From: an uncultured Ruminococcus sp.
Lineage (GTDB): Bacteria > Bacillota_A > Clostridia > Oscillospirales > Acutalibacteraceae
Length of the DNA: 21,080 nt
Reading direction: 5' to 3'
NCBI GenBank assembly: GCA_902773395.1
Contig: CACYEJ010000003.1
Coordinates: 1 to 21,080, forward strand
The translations under genes were made by a program, and so were the position numbers. Shown one piece after another: positions 7,840 through 15,732 of this stretch (the first letter of the stretch is position 1; each line of letters starts with the position of its first letter). Below the pieces are notes generated by a model. That model was not told the origin of the DNA and did no database searches. It was given only the letters and a program-made list of their open reading frames with translations.

Positions 7840-8268
7840 TCAGATCAGCCCCGTTGACATTGCAGCGATAATACTCTCCTGCGTTTGAGCGGCAACAAGC
7901 TCCTCATATTTTTCCGTTGACCAAATCTCCGCACGTTTGCCCACTCCGAGGAACATTGTATCCTTCTCCAAAGCTGCGTAATCCCTTAGATTTTTTGGGA
8001 TAAGAACTCTGCCCATACTGTCTGTTTCGACTAAAGCAGAGTTAGCAATAAAATGCCTTTGTATCGCAGCCGCCTGAGAAATCGGACGATTACAGAGGTC
8101 ATCAAGAAAAGCTTCCCACTCTTTTTCAGGATAAACAAAAATACAGCCGTCTATACCCTTTGTAAGATAAAACGCTTCGCCAAGCTGCTCTCTAAGCTTC
8201 GCAGGAACGGTAAGGCGTCCCTTTGCGTCAATATTATGCTGATAGGAACCTGTTAGATAATTCGCCAT
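7840..8268 (-). CDS. mraZ: MraZ, DNA-binding regulator of the division/cell-wall operon
   Basis: A 142-residue protein of the AbrB-like double-swapped-hairpin fold, the first gene of the cluster; MraZ forms ring-shaped oligomers and in several bacteria represses or tunes its own operon. Both copies of the DxxGR signature are clear: IDAKGRLTVPAKLRE (DAKGR at residues 14-18) and ETDSMGRVLIPKNLRD (DSMGR at 83-87). The ATG is fixed by the conserved N-terminus running into GSYQHNIDAKGR. No Shine-Dalgarno sequence is visible in the 20 nt before it, unlike almost every other gene here, so translation may be weak or depend on leader structure. The leader carries four 10-bp-spaced boxes fitting an autoregulatory operator. 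Confidence 0.96.
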   Translation of the reverse strand: MANYLTGSYQHNIDAKGRLTVPAKLREQLGEAFYLTKGIDGCIFVYPEKEWEAFLDDLCNRPISQAAAIQRHFIANSALVETDSMGRVLIPKNLRDYAALEKDTMFLGVGKRAEIWSTEKYEELVAAQTQESIIAAMSTGLI

Positions 8269-8304
8269 AACAACGGATCAGATCAACACCGTGCAGAACA
8301 TATC

Positions 8305-8340
8305 CGCCACAATCTGACACAATTCGCCACCCTTCCCCAC
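8305..8340 (-). promoter_or_regulatory. Predicted MraZ operator: four GTGGNG-type boxes at 10-bp period
   Basis: On the minus strand the boxes are GTGGGG (8340-8335), GTGGCG (8330-8325), GTGTCA (8320-8315, degenerate) and GTGGCG (8310-8305), each starting exactly 10 bases after the last. They lie just downstream of the mraZ -10 box, from about +4 to +39 of the expected transcript. MraZ of E. coli is known to bind three TGGGN repeats with 5-nt spacers, the same 10-bp period, as befits a ring of subunits contacting one face of the helix. Position and period make autorepression the natural reading; binding itself is inferred. Confidence 0.75.
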
Positions 8341-8350
8341 TTTTCTTATA

Positions 8351-8379
8351 ATTATAACCTCTTACGGTAAAAAAATCAA
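8351..8379 (-). promoter_or_regulatory. Sigma-A-type promoter of the mraZ operon
   Basis: On the minus strand, TTGATT (8379-8374) and a perfect TATAAT (8356-8351) are 17 bases apart. The expected transcription start is near 8344, leaving a leader of about 75 nt before the mraZ ATG. The MraZ-like boxes begin a few bases past the start site, where a bound repressor would block initiation or early elongation. Confidence 0.75.
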
Positions 8380-8478
8380 CCCTTTTAGAGCAATTACAAT
8401 AAATCATTTTTTTAATCTAAATTAAACAGTTGTAAAGTGATTTGAGTCAAACTCGTCAACATACTGTTTTACGGATAC

Positions 8479-8518
8479 AAAAAAAGCAAAAACCCCCTGC
8501 AAAAGATTACAAGGAGTT
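8479..8518 (-). terminator. Rho-independent terminator
   Basis: On the minus strand AACTCCTTG (8518-8510) pairs with CAGGGGGTT (8499-8491) through nine base pairs, two of them G-U, closing a 10-nt loop, and is followed by TTTGCTTTTTTTG. It lies 275 nt beyond the stop of the binding-protein gene and 186 nt past a separate predicted promoter, so it may serve both. It insulates the mraZ promoter from upstream transcription. Confidence 0.7.
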
Positions 8519-8665
8519 AAACACAAATACTATGATTTTAAATTACAATATCTATCATCGTATGCCGGCACACATTACACAGAATAATGAAATATTCTGC
8601 ATAATGCGTGTACATTATTTACATAGGCAGCAGTTATTATATCGCTATAATACTGATAACTATGT
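8479..8665 (-). ncRNA. Candidate small non-coding RNA
   Basis: A predicted transcript of about 185 nt runs from the start expected for the 8672-8700 promoter to the terminator at 8479-8518. The few ATG-started frames inside are at most about 25 codons and have no ribosome binding site. Midway is an extended hairpin: CAGAATA (8580-8586) and TATTCTG (8593-8599) around a 6-nt loop, prolonged by ACACATTA (8570-8577) against TAATGCGTGT (8602-8611). I do not recognise an RNA family; it does not look like 6S RNA, the signal recognition particle RNA, or a T-box. The alternative is a 3' untranslated region of the upstream gene. Confidence 0.4.
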
Positions 8666-8671
8666 GATAAG

Positions 8672-8700
8672 ATTATATCATATATCTGTCAAAAAATCAA
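8672..8700 (-). promoter_or_regulatory. Orphan sigma-A-type promoter in the gap between the lipoprotein gene and mraZ
   Basis: On the minus strand TTGATT (8700-8695) and TATAAT (8677-8672) are 17 bases apart. No gene start follows for 400 nt, and a terminator comes about 150-185 nt downstream. The region is A/T-rich, so a chance match is possible, but both hexamers and the spacing are close to ideal. Confidence 0.5.
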
Positions 8701-8792
8701 CAAATATATTAAAAAATAGCCTATTTTAGAAGCAAAACAATAATCTAAAAACAAAAATAATTTTGAGCATTTTTACCAAATTTGTAATTTTA

Positions 8793-10007
8793 TTATTGAG
8801 CCGCAACAGCATATTTCGAAAGAAGAACAATGAGTGTGTTATAATCTGCTATACCTGTTACCTCCAGCTCATTCATCTGTTGGAATTGTGCGACTGCATC
8901 TGCCGTTTCCTGCGTAAATGCAGTATCAGCCTCACCCTGCATATATCCGAGCTGAATCAATCTCTCTTCTACAAATTTAATCTGAGAATAATTTTCTCCA
9001 ACAGTGTAGAAAATATTTTCCTTTGGTTCAAACGGCGGAATATAGTCATCTTCCACAACAGTTTCAACTGTGCTGAACTCCTCCGGCCAAGCTGTTTTTG
9101 GGGTATAAAAATCATGTGTCTTTGCAGCAAGATAATCTACCGTTGTAACTCTGGTTGTTCCTTGAAGTCTGATATATTTTCTCGGCAATGTATAAATTCT
9201 GTTATCAATCACAGCAGAGAGCGACTGTAAATCGGTATTGCTTTTGAGAACCTCGACTAGAGATTCATCACAAAAAATCGTATCAGGATTTCCCTTGAGC
9301 AGAGTGTCGAAACCGATATAGCCCTCATCTATATCGGAATCAATTGCTATATTTGTAAGCTGGGCATAATCAAACATCTGAGAGGTATAGTCATTACCGC
9401 AGGCAACACGACAATGATCTCCTTCAATGTTATAAATATAACATACAGTAGAAACAACATTCGAATCAACTATTTCGTTCTTAATAGAATCGAGCTGGTC
9501 ACGTATCTCTTCGTCAACTGTCATAGCTTTCATTTTGCCTGTATAACCGCCTCCGAGTATTGAAGCGACATTGCCATACAAAGTTTTTATTTCATTTTCG
9601 TTTACAGCAGGCTTAATAATAAGCACATCAATTCCAAGCTTCTCGAATTCCTCTTTAATTTCATAATCAAAGCTTTGGTCACCAAGCACAAGAGTAGCAC
9701 CCAGCTTTTCAATCATGTCAATGTCGGGATTATCCGGAGTTCCCACAGACGGCAGCACTTCAAGACCAGCCTGAGTACAGACGTCACTTCTTGCAGCAAG
9801 CTTTCCTTCATAGCCGCAGGCAACAATAATATCAGCAAGATTATCACTCAGCACAACAACATTTTCAGGCTCTTTTTCAAACACGATATTTCCTACCGTT
9901 ACAGGATAATCAAACTGGCTGTCATCACTGTTATTTACAATCATATTACACGACGTTGCCGCAAACAACAGACATATCGCCAAGCATAAAGTAATTATTT
10001 TTTTCAT
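8793..10007 (-). CDS. Solute-binding lipoprotein (FecB/BtuF-like) fused to a peptidoglycan-binding domain
   Basis: A 404-residue secreted lipoprotein. The signal peptide MKKIITLCLAICLLFAATSC ends in a lipobox with Cys20 as the predicted lipid attachment site. Residues about 40-300 look like the helical-backbone binding-protein fold used for iron chelates and cobalamin: ENVVVLSDNLADIIVACGYEGKLAARSD, then a 'tell me the ligand gap' pattern (PDNPDIDMIEKLGATLVLG, DTIFCDESL). Residues about 342-397 form a PG_binding_1 domain (QLGYMQGEADTAFTQETADAVAQFQQ...LEVTGIADYNTLIVLL). No permease or ATPase gene lies beside it, so the ligand is unknown. The fusion would hold the protein both at the membrane lipid and at the wall. 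It has an extended -10 promoter at 10095-10103 and AGGA-type ribosome binding site (CGGAGG) before the ATG. Confidence 0.85.
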   Translation of the reverse strand: MKKIITLCLAICLLFAATSCNMIVNNSDDSQFDYPVTVGNIVFEKEPENVVVLSDNLADIIVACGYEGKLAARSDVCTQAGLEVLPSVGTPDNPDIDMIEKLGATLVLGDQSFDYEIKEEFEKLGIDVLIIKPAVNENEIKTLYGNVASILGGGYTGKMKAMTVDEEIRDQLDSIKNEIVDSNVVSTVCYIYNIEGDHCRVACGNDYTSQMFDYAQLTNIAIDSDIDEGYIGFDTLLKGNPDTIFCDESLVEVLKSNTDLQSLSAVIDNRIYTLPRKYIRLQGTTRVTTVDYLAAKTHDFYTPKTAWPEEFSTVETVVEDDYIPPFEPKENIFYTVGENYSQIKFVEERLIQLGYMQGEADTAFTQETADAVAQFQQMNELEVTGIADYNTLIVLLSKYAVAAQ

Positions 10008-10094
10008 AAAATATCCTCCGATTTATTTTTATTGCAGATAATTATTTAAAGCACAAACTTTCAACATAAAATCTCACGATTCATATTAATTGTT

Positions 10095-10103
10095 ATTATA
10101 ACA
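10095..10103 (-). promoter_or_regulatory. Extended -10 promoter of the binding-lipoprotein gene
   Basis: On the minus strand TGTTATAAT (10103-10095) is a perfect TATAAT with the TGn extension. No good -35 hexamer is found at 16-18 bp; TTAACA is present but 21 bases away. The start would be near 10088, about 80 nt before the ATG at 10007. The rest of this leader is A/T-rich with nothing recognised. Confidence 0.55.
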
Positions 10104-10212
10104 TAAATCTTTGCACTTATGTGTTAATACTTTGTTAAGAATACTTGCTGCGGTTTTAAGAGTATTACATTTATTTTTTTATAACCGGAATTCTATTATA
10201 CTCGAAAGCGTG

Positions 10213-10434
10213 ATTTAGCACTTATCTTTCTAAGACCGGCAATTCGCAAGCTCTTGCCTGTTTTGTTTGATCCGGAAGATTTCATTTTGAAAGTTACTTT
10301 AATTTATTTTTTCTAAAGAATTTTTTTAGTTTCGCTGAGGGTAGTTTATTTCTCTACGCTAATTTGTTTCGTCAGCGACTGGGCTCTGCCCAGACCCGCA
10401 AACTTTTAAAAAAGTTTGATCAAAACTTTAATAT
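10213..10434 (+). repeat. Dispersed structured intergenic repeat, copy 1 (without nested hairpin)
   Basis: About 222 nt that align by eye with 17223-17503 in the same orientation. Shared blocks are CCGGCAATTCGCAAGCTCTT..., then TTTAGTTTCGCTGAGGGTAG, then TTTCGTCAGCGAC, then CAAACTTT..AAAAAGTTTGATC. Each block is palindromic or pairs with another: GCAAG/CTTGC; TCGCTGA (10332-10338) with TCAGCGA, enclosing GTAG/CTAC; CTGGGC-TCT-GCCCAG in this copy only; and AAACTTTT/AAAAGTTT/AAACTTT, which can form two mutually exclusive hairpins. No coding potential is evident. Its boundaries are approximate. Strand is nominal. Confidence 0.8.
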
Positions 10435-10459
10435 GCCAAATCTTTTAGTTTTTGAGTAT

Positions 10460-10485
10460 AAAAAAGCGGCGGATTTTACTCCGCC
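10460..10485 (-). terminator. Rho-independent terminator after ysxC
   Basis: On the minus strand GGCGGA (10485-10480) and TCCGCC (10473-10468) form a 6-bp G/C-rich stem around a GTAAAA loop, followed by GC and six T's. It lies 32 nt past the ysxC stop and ends the clpX-lon-ysxC transcript. Confidence 0.85.
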
Positions 10486-10517
10486 ACAATATTTTATATA
10501 TAATCAGCACTGCAAGT

Positions 10518-11108
10518 CTACAGCATCTCATTCACACACTCTTCGATGTATGCACGTATCTCTTCTGCGCCTTCACCGTTTAATGCCGAAAACGGAAACA
10601 GCGGTATATCCGGATAATCCGCAAACTCTGTTTTTAACTCTTCAAGGCGTCTTATCTGCTGAGTCTTTTTAAGCTTATCTTTCTTTGTGCAGACGATTAC
10701 AAACGGAAAGCCACGTGAGTACAAATACTCAATCATGTTCATATCATCAGCCGACGGTGAATGTCTCATATCCACAATCTGCACAACCAAGCAGAAATTT
10801 CTCTCCTGATTAAAGTAGCCCTCCATTAGGTCTGCCCAACGCTGCTTTTCAGATTTTGAAACCTTTGCATAACCGTATCCCGGCAAATCCACAAGATGAA
10901 ACTTATCTACCTTAAAGAAATTAATAGTTGCGGTTTTTCCCGGAGTAGCACTCACCCTTGCAAGTGCCTTACGGTTGACCAGCTTGTTAATAAGAGATGA
11001 TTTACCGACGTTGCTTCTGCCGGAGAAAATAACCTCCGGCAGCGTAGACTTCGGCAGCTGCGCAGCTTTACCGGCTGCAAATTCAAATTCAGCTTTATTA
11101 AAATTCAT
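10518..11108 (-). CDS. ysxC: YsxC/EngB (YihA) ribosome-biogenesis GTPase
   Basis: Small GTPase of 196 residues that helps late assembly of the 50S ribosomal subunit. The nucleotide-binding motifs are intact: G1 GRSNVGKSS (residues 30-38), the G2 region around TPGKTATINF, G3 DLPGYGYAKV (74-77 for DLPG), G4 TKKD (141-144; the family often has TKxD) and G5 SAL near 173. The ATG overlaps the lon stop (ATGA, 4 nt), so the two genes are translationally coupled. Lon-YsxC pairing is a familiar Firmicutes arrangement. A terminator follows directly. Confidence 0.96.
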   Translation of the reverse strand: MNFNKAEFEFAAGKAAQLPKSTLPEVIFSGRSNVGKSSLINKLVNRKALARVSATPGKTATINFFKVDKFHLVDLPGYGYAKVSKSEKQRWADLMEGYFNQERNFCLVVQIVDMRHSPSADDMNMIEYLYSRGFPFVIVCTKKDKLKKTQQIRRLEELKTEFADYPDIPLFPFSALNGEGAEEIRAYIEECVNEML

Positions 11109-13585
11109 TCCGACACCCCTACTGCATTTGCCGTATCAGCCGGAGCCTTCTCTGCTTTTTCAGCTTTCTTTGAAGATTTCTTTGTGCCTTTAGATGACTT
11201 TGCTTTTTGGGAAATTGGCTTTTCATACGTTGAGTCAAGAGTGAAAGCAATATCAAGAACTTCATCTATAGTTTCAACAGGAATAATATTTACGTATTCC
11301 TTTACAATCTCGTCAATCTCATAAAGATCCGATTCATTCTGTTTTGGAATAATAACAGTCTTGATTCCCATTTTGTAAGCTCCCATTGTTTTCTCTTTCA
11401 AACCGCCTATAGGCAAAACCTTTCCTCTGAGCGTAATCTCACCCGTCATAGCTACAAGTCTGTTTACGGGCTTATCTGTAAGCGCAGATACAATCGCAGT
11501 TGTCATTGTGATACCTGCGGACGGTCCGTCCTTAGGAACAGCACCCTCCGGAGCGTGAATATGTATGTCGTTTTTCTTGTAGAACTCAACATCTATTCCC
11601 AATGCTTCCGCTCTTGTTCTAACGCACGTTACAGCAATTTTAGCGGACTCCTTCATCACATCGCCTAACGAACCTGTAAGCTCAATCTTTCCAGTACCCG
11701 GAACAACGGCAACCTCAATCGGCAGCGTTTCACCGCCTACAGCAGTCCACGCAAGACCGTTGACAAGTCCAACCTCGTGCTTATTCGAAAGCTGATCTTC
11801 TTTGAACTTCTTCGGACCTAAGTAATCCTCAATATTTTTATTGTCGATTTTGAACACTGTTTCACTGTCGCCGCTTGCAACGTTTTTAGCAACCTTTCTC
11901 ATTACGGCAGCAATACGTCTTTCAAGATTTCTTACTCCTGCCTCTCGGGTATATCCGTCGATAATAGCGTAAATCGCAGAGCTTGAAAATTTACAGTTAG
12001 AACTCGATAAACCGTTATTTTTAAGCTGCTTTGGAATCAAGTGCTTTTTAGCAATATGGAATTTTTCCTCACGGTTATAGCTGCCAAGCTCGATGATTTC
12101 CATTCTGTCTTTGAGAGGTTCAGGAATTGCGTAGCCGTCATTAGCAGTTGTAATAAACATAACCTTGCTCAAATCAAATGGTAAATCTATATAATGATCA
12201 CGGAACGTACTGTTCTGCTCCGGATCAAGAACTTCAAGCAAGGCACTTGTAGGATCGCCCTTATAATCTGCGGCAAGCTTGTCAATCTCATCAAGAATCA
12301 AGACAGGATTATTTGTACCGGCTGATTTTATAGCAGAGATAATTCTACCCGGCATTGCGGCGATGTAGGTGCGTCTATGACCTCTGATTTCAGCTTCATC
12401 GTGAACGCCGCCCAATGCAATTCTTTCAGCCTTACGGTTTATGGCAGCAGCGATTGACTGAGCAATCGAGGTTTTGCCGACACCCGGCGGTCCAACAAGG
12501 CAGATAATCTGCCCCTTTACATCAGGGGTAAGCTTTCTTACTGCAAGGTACTCAAGAATTCTCTCTTTAACCTTAGTAAGTCCGTAATGATTTTTGTCAA
12601 GAGATTTTGTAACTGAATCAATATCAATCTTATCCTTTGACGACTTATCCCAGGGAAGCTCCAAGCAGGTGTCAAGATACATTCTGAGTGTGAAAGCCTC
12701 CTGCGATGCTTCGGGCAGCTTTTGCAGTCTGCCGCACTCTTTCAGCAGCTGCTCCTTTATCTTTTTATCAACCTTCAGAGATTTAATTTTATCCTGATAT
12801 ATCTTTGCTTCTTCCTCAACGTCCTCCTCGCCAAGCTCCTCACGGATTGCACGAATCTGTTCATGTAGGAAATATTCTTTCTGGTTCTCGTCCATAAACT
12901 CGTGGGCACGTTCGGCAATTCTGCTCTGAACCTCAAGAATAGCTACCTCTCTATCTAGGATATCTAAAATAAGCTGCAATCTCTCCTCAACATTAAATGT
13001 TGCGAGAATCTTCTGCTTCGAGTTAAAGTCAATGATAATATTATTTGCAACAAAATCTGCAAAACTATTCGGCGATGTTGACAGCTCCACCTTAAACATA
13101 ATATCATTAGGTATTTTAGGTGAAAGCTCCACATATTTTTCAAATACAGATTTCACCATTCTCATTACGGCAATCTGCTTTGTAGAATCCTCGTCCTCAA
13201 TATATTTGCAGGAAATAATATCTCCTTCAAAATAATTTTTATCTTTCTTAATCTCTAATGCGACACCACGGTACATACCCTCAACAATAACCTTTGTCAT
13301 ATTATCGGGCTGACGAACCGTCTGAACAATCTTTACTATAGTGCCAACCTCATACAGATCATTCTCTGAGGGGCGGCTTTTCAGCGGATCCTTCTGCGTT
13401 GTCACAAAAAGCATCTGATCCCCCTTCATAGCAGCCGTTACCGCTGCCACGGAAGCTGTTCTTGCAACGTCAAAATGTATCACTGAATCCGGAAAAACAA
13501 CTAAGCCACGAAGTGCCAGCACCGGAAGCGTACCAAGTGGGACAAGCTCATAGTCCTCTATTTTATTCATTTCATCTTTATTCAT
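11105..13585 (-). CDS. lon: Lon (LonA) ATP-dependent protease
   Basis: Cytosolic AAA+ protease of 826 residues that degrades misfolded and regulatory proteins. It shows the N-terminal substrate domain ([16 protein letters not shown], residues 20-36), a coiled-coil linker, Walker A GPPGVGKT (365-372), Walker B LILDEIDK (429-436) and the serine-lysine protease domain with PKDGPSAG (Ser689) and GGLKEK (Lys732), matching the known Ser-Lys dyad spacing. After about residue 790 comes a low-complexity lysine/alanine tail of roughly 37 residues, longer than the compact C-terminus usual for Lon and likely disordered. GGAGG lies nine bases before the ATG. A 125-nt gap to clpX contains a direct repeat and a possible weak promoter. 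Confidence 0.97.
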   Translation of the reverse strand: MNKDEMNKIEDYELVPLGTLPVLALRGLVVFPDSVIHFDVARTASVAAVTAAMKGDQMLFVTTQKDPLKSRPSENDLYEVGTIVKIVQTVRQPDNMTKVIVEGMYRGVALEIKKDKNYFEGDIISCKYIEDEDSTKQIAVMRMVKSVFEKYVELSPKIPNDIMFKVELSTSPNSFADFVANNIIIDFNSKQKILATFNVEERLQLILDILDREVAILEVQSRIAERAHEFMDENQKEYFLHEQIRAIREELGEEDVEEEAKIYQDKIKSLKVDKKIKEQLLKECGRLQKLPEASQEAFTLRMYLDTCLELPWDKSSKDKIDIDSVTKSLDKNHYGLTKVKERILEYLAVRKLTPDVKGQIICLVGPPGVGKTSIAQSIAAAINRKAERIALGGVHDEAEIRGHRRTYIAAMPGRIISAIKSAGTNNPVLILDEIDKLAADYKGDPTSALLEVLDPEQNSTFRDHYIDLPFDLSKVMFITTANDGYAIPEPLKDRMEIIELGSYNREEKFHIAKKHLIPKQLKNNGLSSSNCKFSSSAIYAIIDGYTREAGVRNLERRIAAVMRKVAKNVASGDSETVFKIDNKNIEDYLGPKKFKEDQLSNKHEVGLVNGLAWTAVGGETLPIEVAVVPGTGKIELTGSLGDVMKESAKIAVTCVRTRAEALGIDVEFYKKNDIHIHAPEGAVPKDGPSAGITMTTAIVSALTDKPVNRLVAMTGEITLRGKVLPIGGLKEKTMGAYKMGIKTVIIPKQNESDLYEIDEIVKEYVNIIPVETIDEVLDIAFTLDSTYEKPISQKAKSSKGTKKSSKKAEKAEKAPADTANAVGVSE

Positions 13586-13646
13586 ATTTTTCTACCCTCC
13601 TCTAATGGAGTAAAAACTTAAATCGACATACATATCAAAATTAACA

Positions 13647-13697
13647 CAAAATGCTGCAACAAGTCGGAGGTAATAAAAATCTCCAAAATGCTACAGC
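13647..13697. repeat. Direct repeat pair in the clpX-lon gap
   Basis: CAAAATGCTGCAAC (13647-13660) recurs as CAAAATGCTACAGC (13684-13697), 12 of 14 bases identical, starting 37 bases apart. Between them GGAG and CTCC can pair. It lies in the leader of lon, about 60-110 nt before the ATG. It matches neither CIRCE nor the CtsR box. It might be a regulator site for lon or a chance duplication. Confidence 0.4.
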
Positions 13698-13710
13698 AAA
13701 TATTTTTAAT

Positions 13711-15009
13711 TTACGAAGCCGTGCTGTTCTTGCGGCTGCCGGAGTCCACGGAAACTCTCTTAGACATATCACGCTCGATATCAGCAACATCAAGTCCGTT
13801 GACAACATCAGCCGTAATAGTGATTTTTACGATTGTTTCATCTGCCGGAGAGTTAAACATCAAATCTCCGAGAATACCCTCCAGAATTGAGCGAAGACCT
13901 CTTGCACCGGTTTCCTGCTTTATCGCCTTTTGAGCAATAGCTTTCAGGGCATCATCGGTAAATCTAAGCTTTATGTTATCCATTTCAAACAGGTTCTTAT
14001 ACTGCTTAATAATGGAATTTTTCGGCTCGGTAAGAATTCTCACAAGAGCGTCTTCATCAAGAGCGTTAAGCGCTGTGATAACAGGAATTCTGCCCACAAG
14101 CTCAGGAATCAATCCGTACTTTACCAGATCGTGAGCAACCACCTCGCTCATCCAGTTACTCTTCCTGAAATCCTCCTTGCTGTGAACCTCAGCACCAAAG
14201 CCGAGTGTTGAAGAGTTTTTACGCTTCTCAATCACCTTTTCAAGCCCCTCAAACGAGCCGCCGCATATAAAGAGAATATTTTTCGTATTTATTCTCAGGC
14301 ACTCCTGGTTCGGGTGCTTTCTGCCGCCCTGCGGAGGAACATTCGCCGTAGTACCCTCGATGATTTTCAAAAGAGCCTGCTGTACGCCCTCACCGCTTAC
14401 GTCACGTGTGATTGAAGGATTCTCCGACTTTCTTCCGATTTTGTCAATCTCGTCAATATAGATTATTCCTCGTTCAGCCTTTTTAATATCGCCGCCTGCC
14501 GCCTGAATAAGACGAAGGAGAATATTTTCAACGTCCTCTCCCACGTAACCGGCTTCTGTAAGAGTTGTCGCATCGGCAATAGCAAACGGAACGTCAAGAG
14601 TCTTTGCAAGTGTAGACGCAAGCAATGTCTTGCCGACACCGGTCTGACCAAGAAGAAGAACGTTGCTCTTGTCAATTTCAACCTCGTCATTATTGAGAAT
14701 CAATCTCTTATAGTGATTATACACGGCAACGCATAGTGTTTTCTTTGCCTCGTCCTGACCTACCACATAGTCATCGAGAACCTTTTTCATATCGGTAGGC
14801 TTCATCAAGTCTACAGTAAAGTTATTGAATTTCTTTCTCTTGTTGGTGAATTGCTCGCCAAATTCCGTTTCAAGAACAGAACTGCAAAGAGCCACACATT
14901 CATCACAGATATAGGCATCTAAGCCGGAAATCAATCTTGCAATCTCTTCCTGACGTCTTCCGCAAAAAGAACAGCATATATTGTTCTGATTATTGTTTCT
15001 TCCCGCCAT
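13711..15009 (-). CDS. clpX: ClpX, AAA+ unfoldase of the ClpXP protease
   Basis: Hexameric ATP-dependent unfoldase of 432 residues that feeds substrates to ClpP. The N-terminal zinc-binding domain has CSFC and CDEC (Cys13, 16, 35, 38). The AAA+ core has Walker A GQTGVGKT (121-128), Walker [12 protein letters not shown] (182-192), the GYVGEDVE pore loop (154-161), and [12 protein letters not shown] (299-310) with the sensor arginine region GARGLR near 368-373. The ClpP-contacting IGF loop is LGFG at 269-272, with Leu in place of the usual Ile. AAGGAG lies before the ATG. It follows clpP by 30 nt, with no terminator, so ClpX and ClpP should be made together. Confidence 0.98.
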   Translation of the reverse strand: MAGRNNNQNNICCSFCGRRQEEIARLISGLDAYICDECVALCSSVLETEFGEQFTNKRKKFNNFTVDLMKPTDMKKVLDDYVVGQDEAKKTLCVAVYNHYKRLILNNDEVEIDKSNVLLLGQTGVGKTLLASTLAKTLDVPFAIADATTLTEAGYVGEDVENILLRLIQAAGGDIKKAERGIIYIDEIDKIGRKSENPSITRDVSGEGVQQALLKIIEGTTANVPPQGGRKHPNQECLRINTKNILFICGGSFEGLEKVIEKRKNSSTLGFGAEVHSKEDFRKSNWMSEVVAHDLVKYGLIPELVGRIPVITALNALDEDALVRILTEPKNSIIKQYKNLFEMDNIKLRFTDDALKAIAQKAIKQETGARGLRSILEGILGDLMFNSPADETIVKITITADVVNGLDVADIERDMSKRVSVDSGSRKNSTAS

Positions 15010-15039
15010 AGTAAAATTAGCTCCTTGTTTCAGTGCTGC

Positions 15040-15621
15040 TTATCTTTTTGTGATAATCTTGTCAATCAAACCGTACTCCAACGCCTGCTCAGCAGTCATA
15101 AAATTATCTCTCTCGGTATCTCTTGCGATTACATCATAGGGCTGACCTGTACGCTCAGCAAGAATTGTGTTAAGCTTTTTCTTTGTTCTGATAATATGAT
15201 CAGCGTGAATCATAATATCCGTAGCCTGACCCTGAGCACCGCCGCTCGGCTGGTGAATCATAATATCGGAGTTAGGAAGTGACAATCTCTTGCCCTTTGT
15301 GCCTGCTGCCAAAAGGAATGCACCCATGCTTGCAGCCATACCCATACAAATAGTAGACACATCACACTTAATATACTGCATTGTATCAAAAATAGACATA
15401 CCGGCTGTAACAGATCCGCCGGGGCTATTGATGTAGAGGCTGATATCCTTTGACGGATCCTGACCCTCCAGGAAAAGAAGCTGAGCAACTACAACGCTTG
15501 CAGAGGCATCGTTTACCTCATCTGTAAGCATAATAATTCTATCATTGAGCAAACGTGAGTAAATATCATACGAACGCTCGCCGCGGCTTGTTTGTTCAAT
15601 TACGTAGGGTACTAAAGCCAT
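15040..15621 (-). CDS. clpP: ClpP, ATP-dependent Clp protease proteolytic subunit
   Basis: Serine peptidase of 193 residues forming the double-heptameric chamber of ClpXP. The catalytic triad is Ser98 (GMAASMG), His123 (MIHQPSGG) and Asp172 (RDTERDNFM), at the positions usual for the family. The frame remains open to an ATG at 15639, but that start would give an N-terminal extension MKGLNN, and AAAGGA is correctly spaced for the ATG at 15621, which begins [25 protein letters not shown] as other ClpPs do. No propeptide is apparent. It sits between tig and clpX in the classic order; a hairpin separates it from tig. Confidence 0.97.
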   Translation of the reverse strand: MALVPYVIEQTSRGERSYDIYSRLLNDRIIMLTDEVNDASASVVVAQLLFLEGQDPSKDISLYINSPGGSVTAGMSIFDTMQYIKCDVSTICMGMAASMGAFLLAAGTKGKRLSLPNSDIMIHQPSGGAQGQATDIMIHADHIIRTKKKLNTILAERTGQPYDVIARDTERDNFMTAEQALEYGLIDKIITKR

Positions 15622-15686
15622 ATTATTCAATCCTTTCATAAAATAGGTTTATTTTAATTTTAGTCTTAAATTCTAAATATTATTCA

Positions 15687-15710
15687 GACTGCCGAAAAAA
15701 TCCGGCAGTC
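15687..15710 (-). terminator. Hairpin between tig and clpP, probable partial terminator
   Basis: GACTGCCG (15687-15694) and CGGCAGTC (15703-15710) form a perfect 8-bp stem with an 8-nt A/T loop. On the minus strand the sequence after the stem is TGAATAATATTT, a poor T-run, while on the plus strand it is CTTTTATAT. It may partly stop tig transcripts or mark an RNA processing or 3'-end site, letting tig be expressed above clpP. A separate clpP promoter was not convincingly seen. Confidence 0.55.
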
Positions 15711-15732
15711 CTTTTATATATCAGAGCAATAA

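Noticed and set aside
8442..8729. 95-codon plus-strand frame in the lipoprotein-mraZ gap
   Set aside because: It runs through the terminator hairpin and the orphan promoter, has no ribosome binding site, and its predicted protein is low-complexity with no recognised motif.
8763..9230. 155-codon plus-strand frame overlapping the lipoprotein gene
   Set aside because: Antisense to a clear lipoprotein gene and without a ribosome binding site or domain.
10364..10672. 102-codon plus-strand frame covering the end of repeat copy 1
   Set aside because: It starts in the repeat, crosses the ysxC terminator and continues antisense to ysxC; no coding signal.
15622..15639. Upstream ATG adding MKGLNN to ClpP
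   Set aside because: The AAAGGA ribosome binding site lies inside this extension and is properly spaced for the ATG at 15621.
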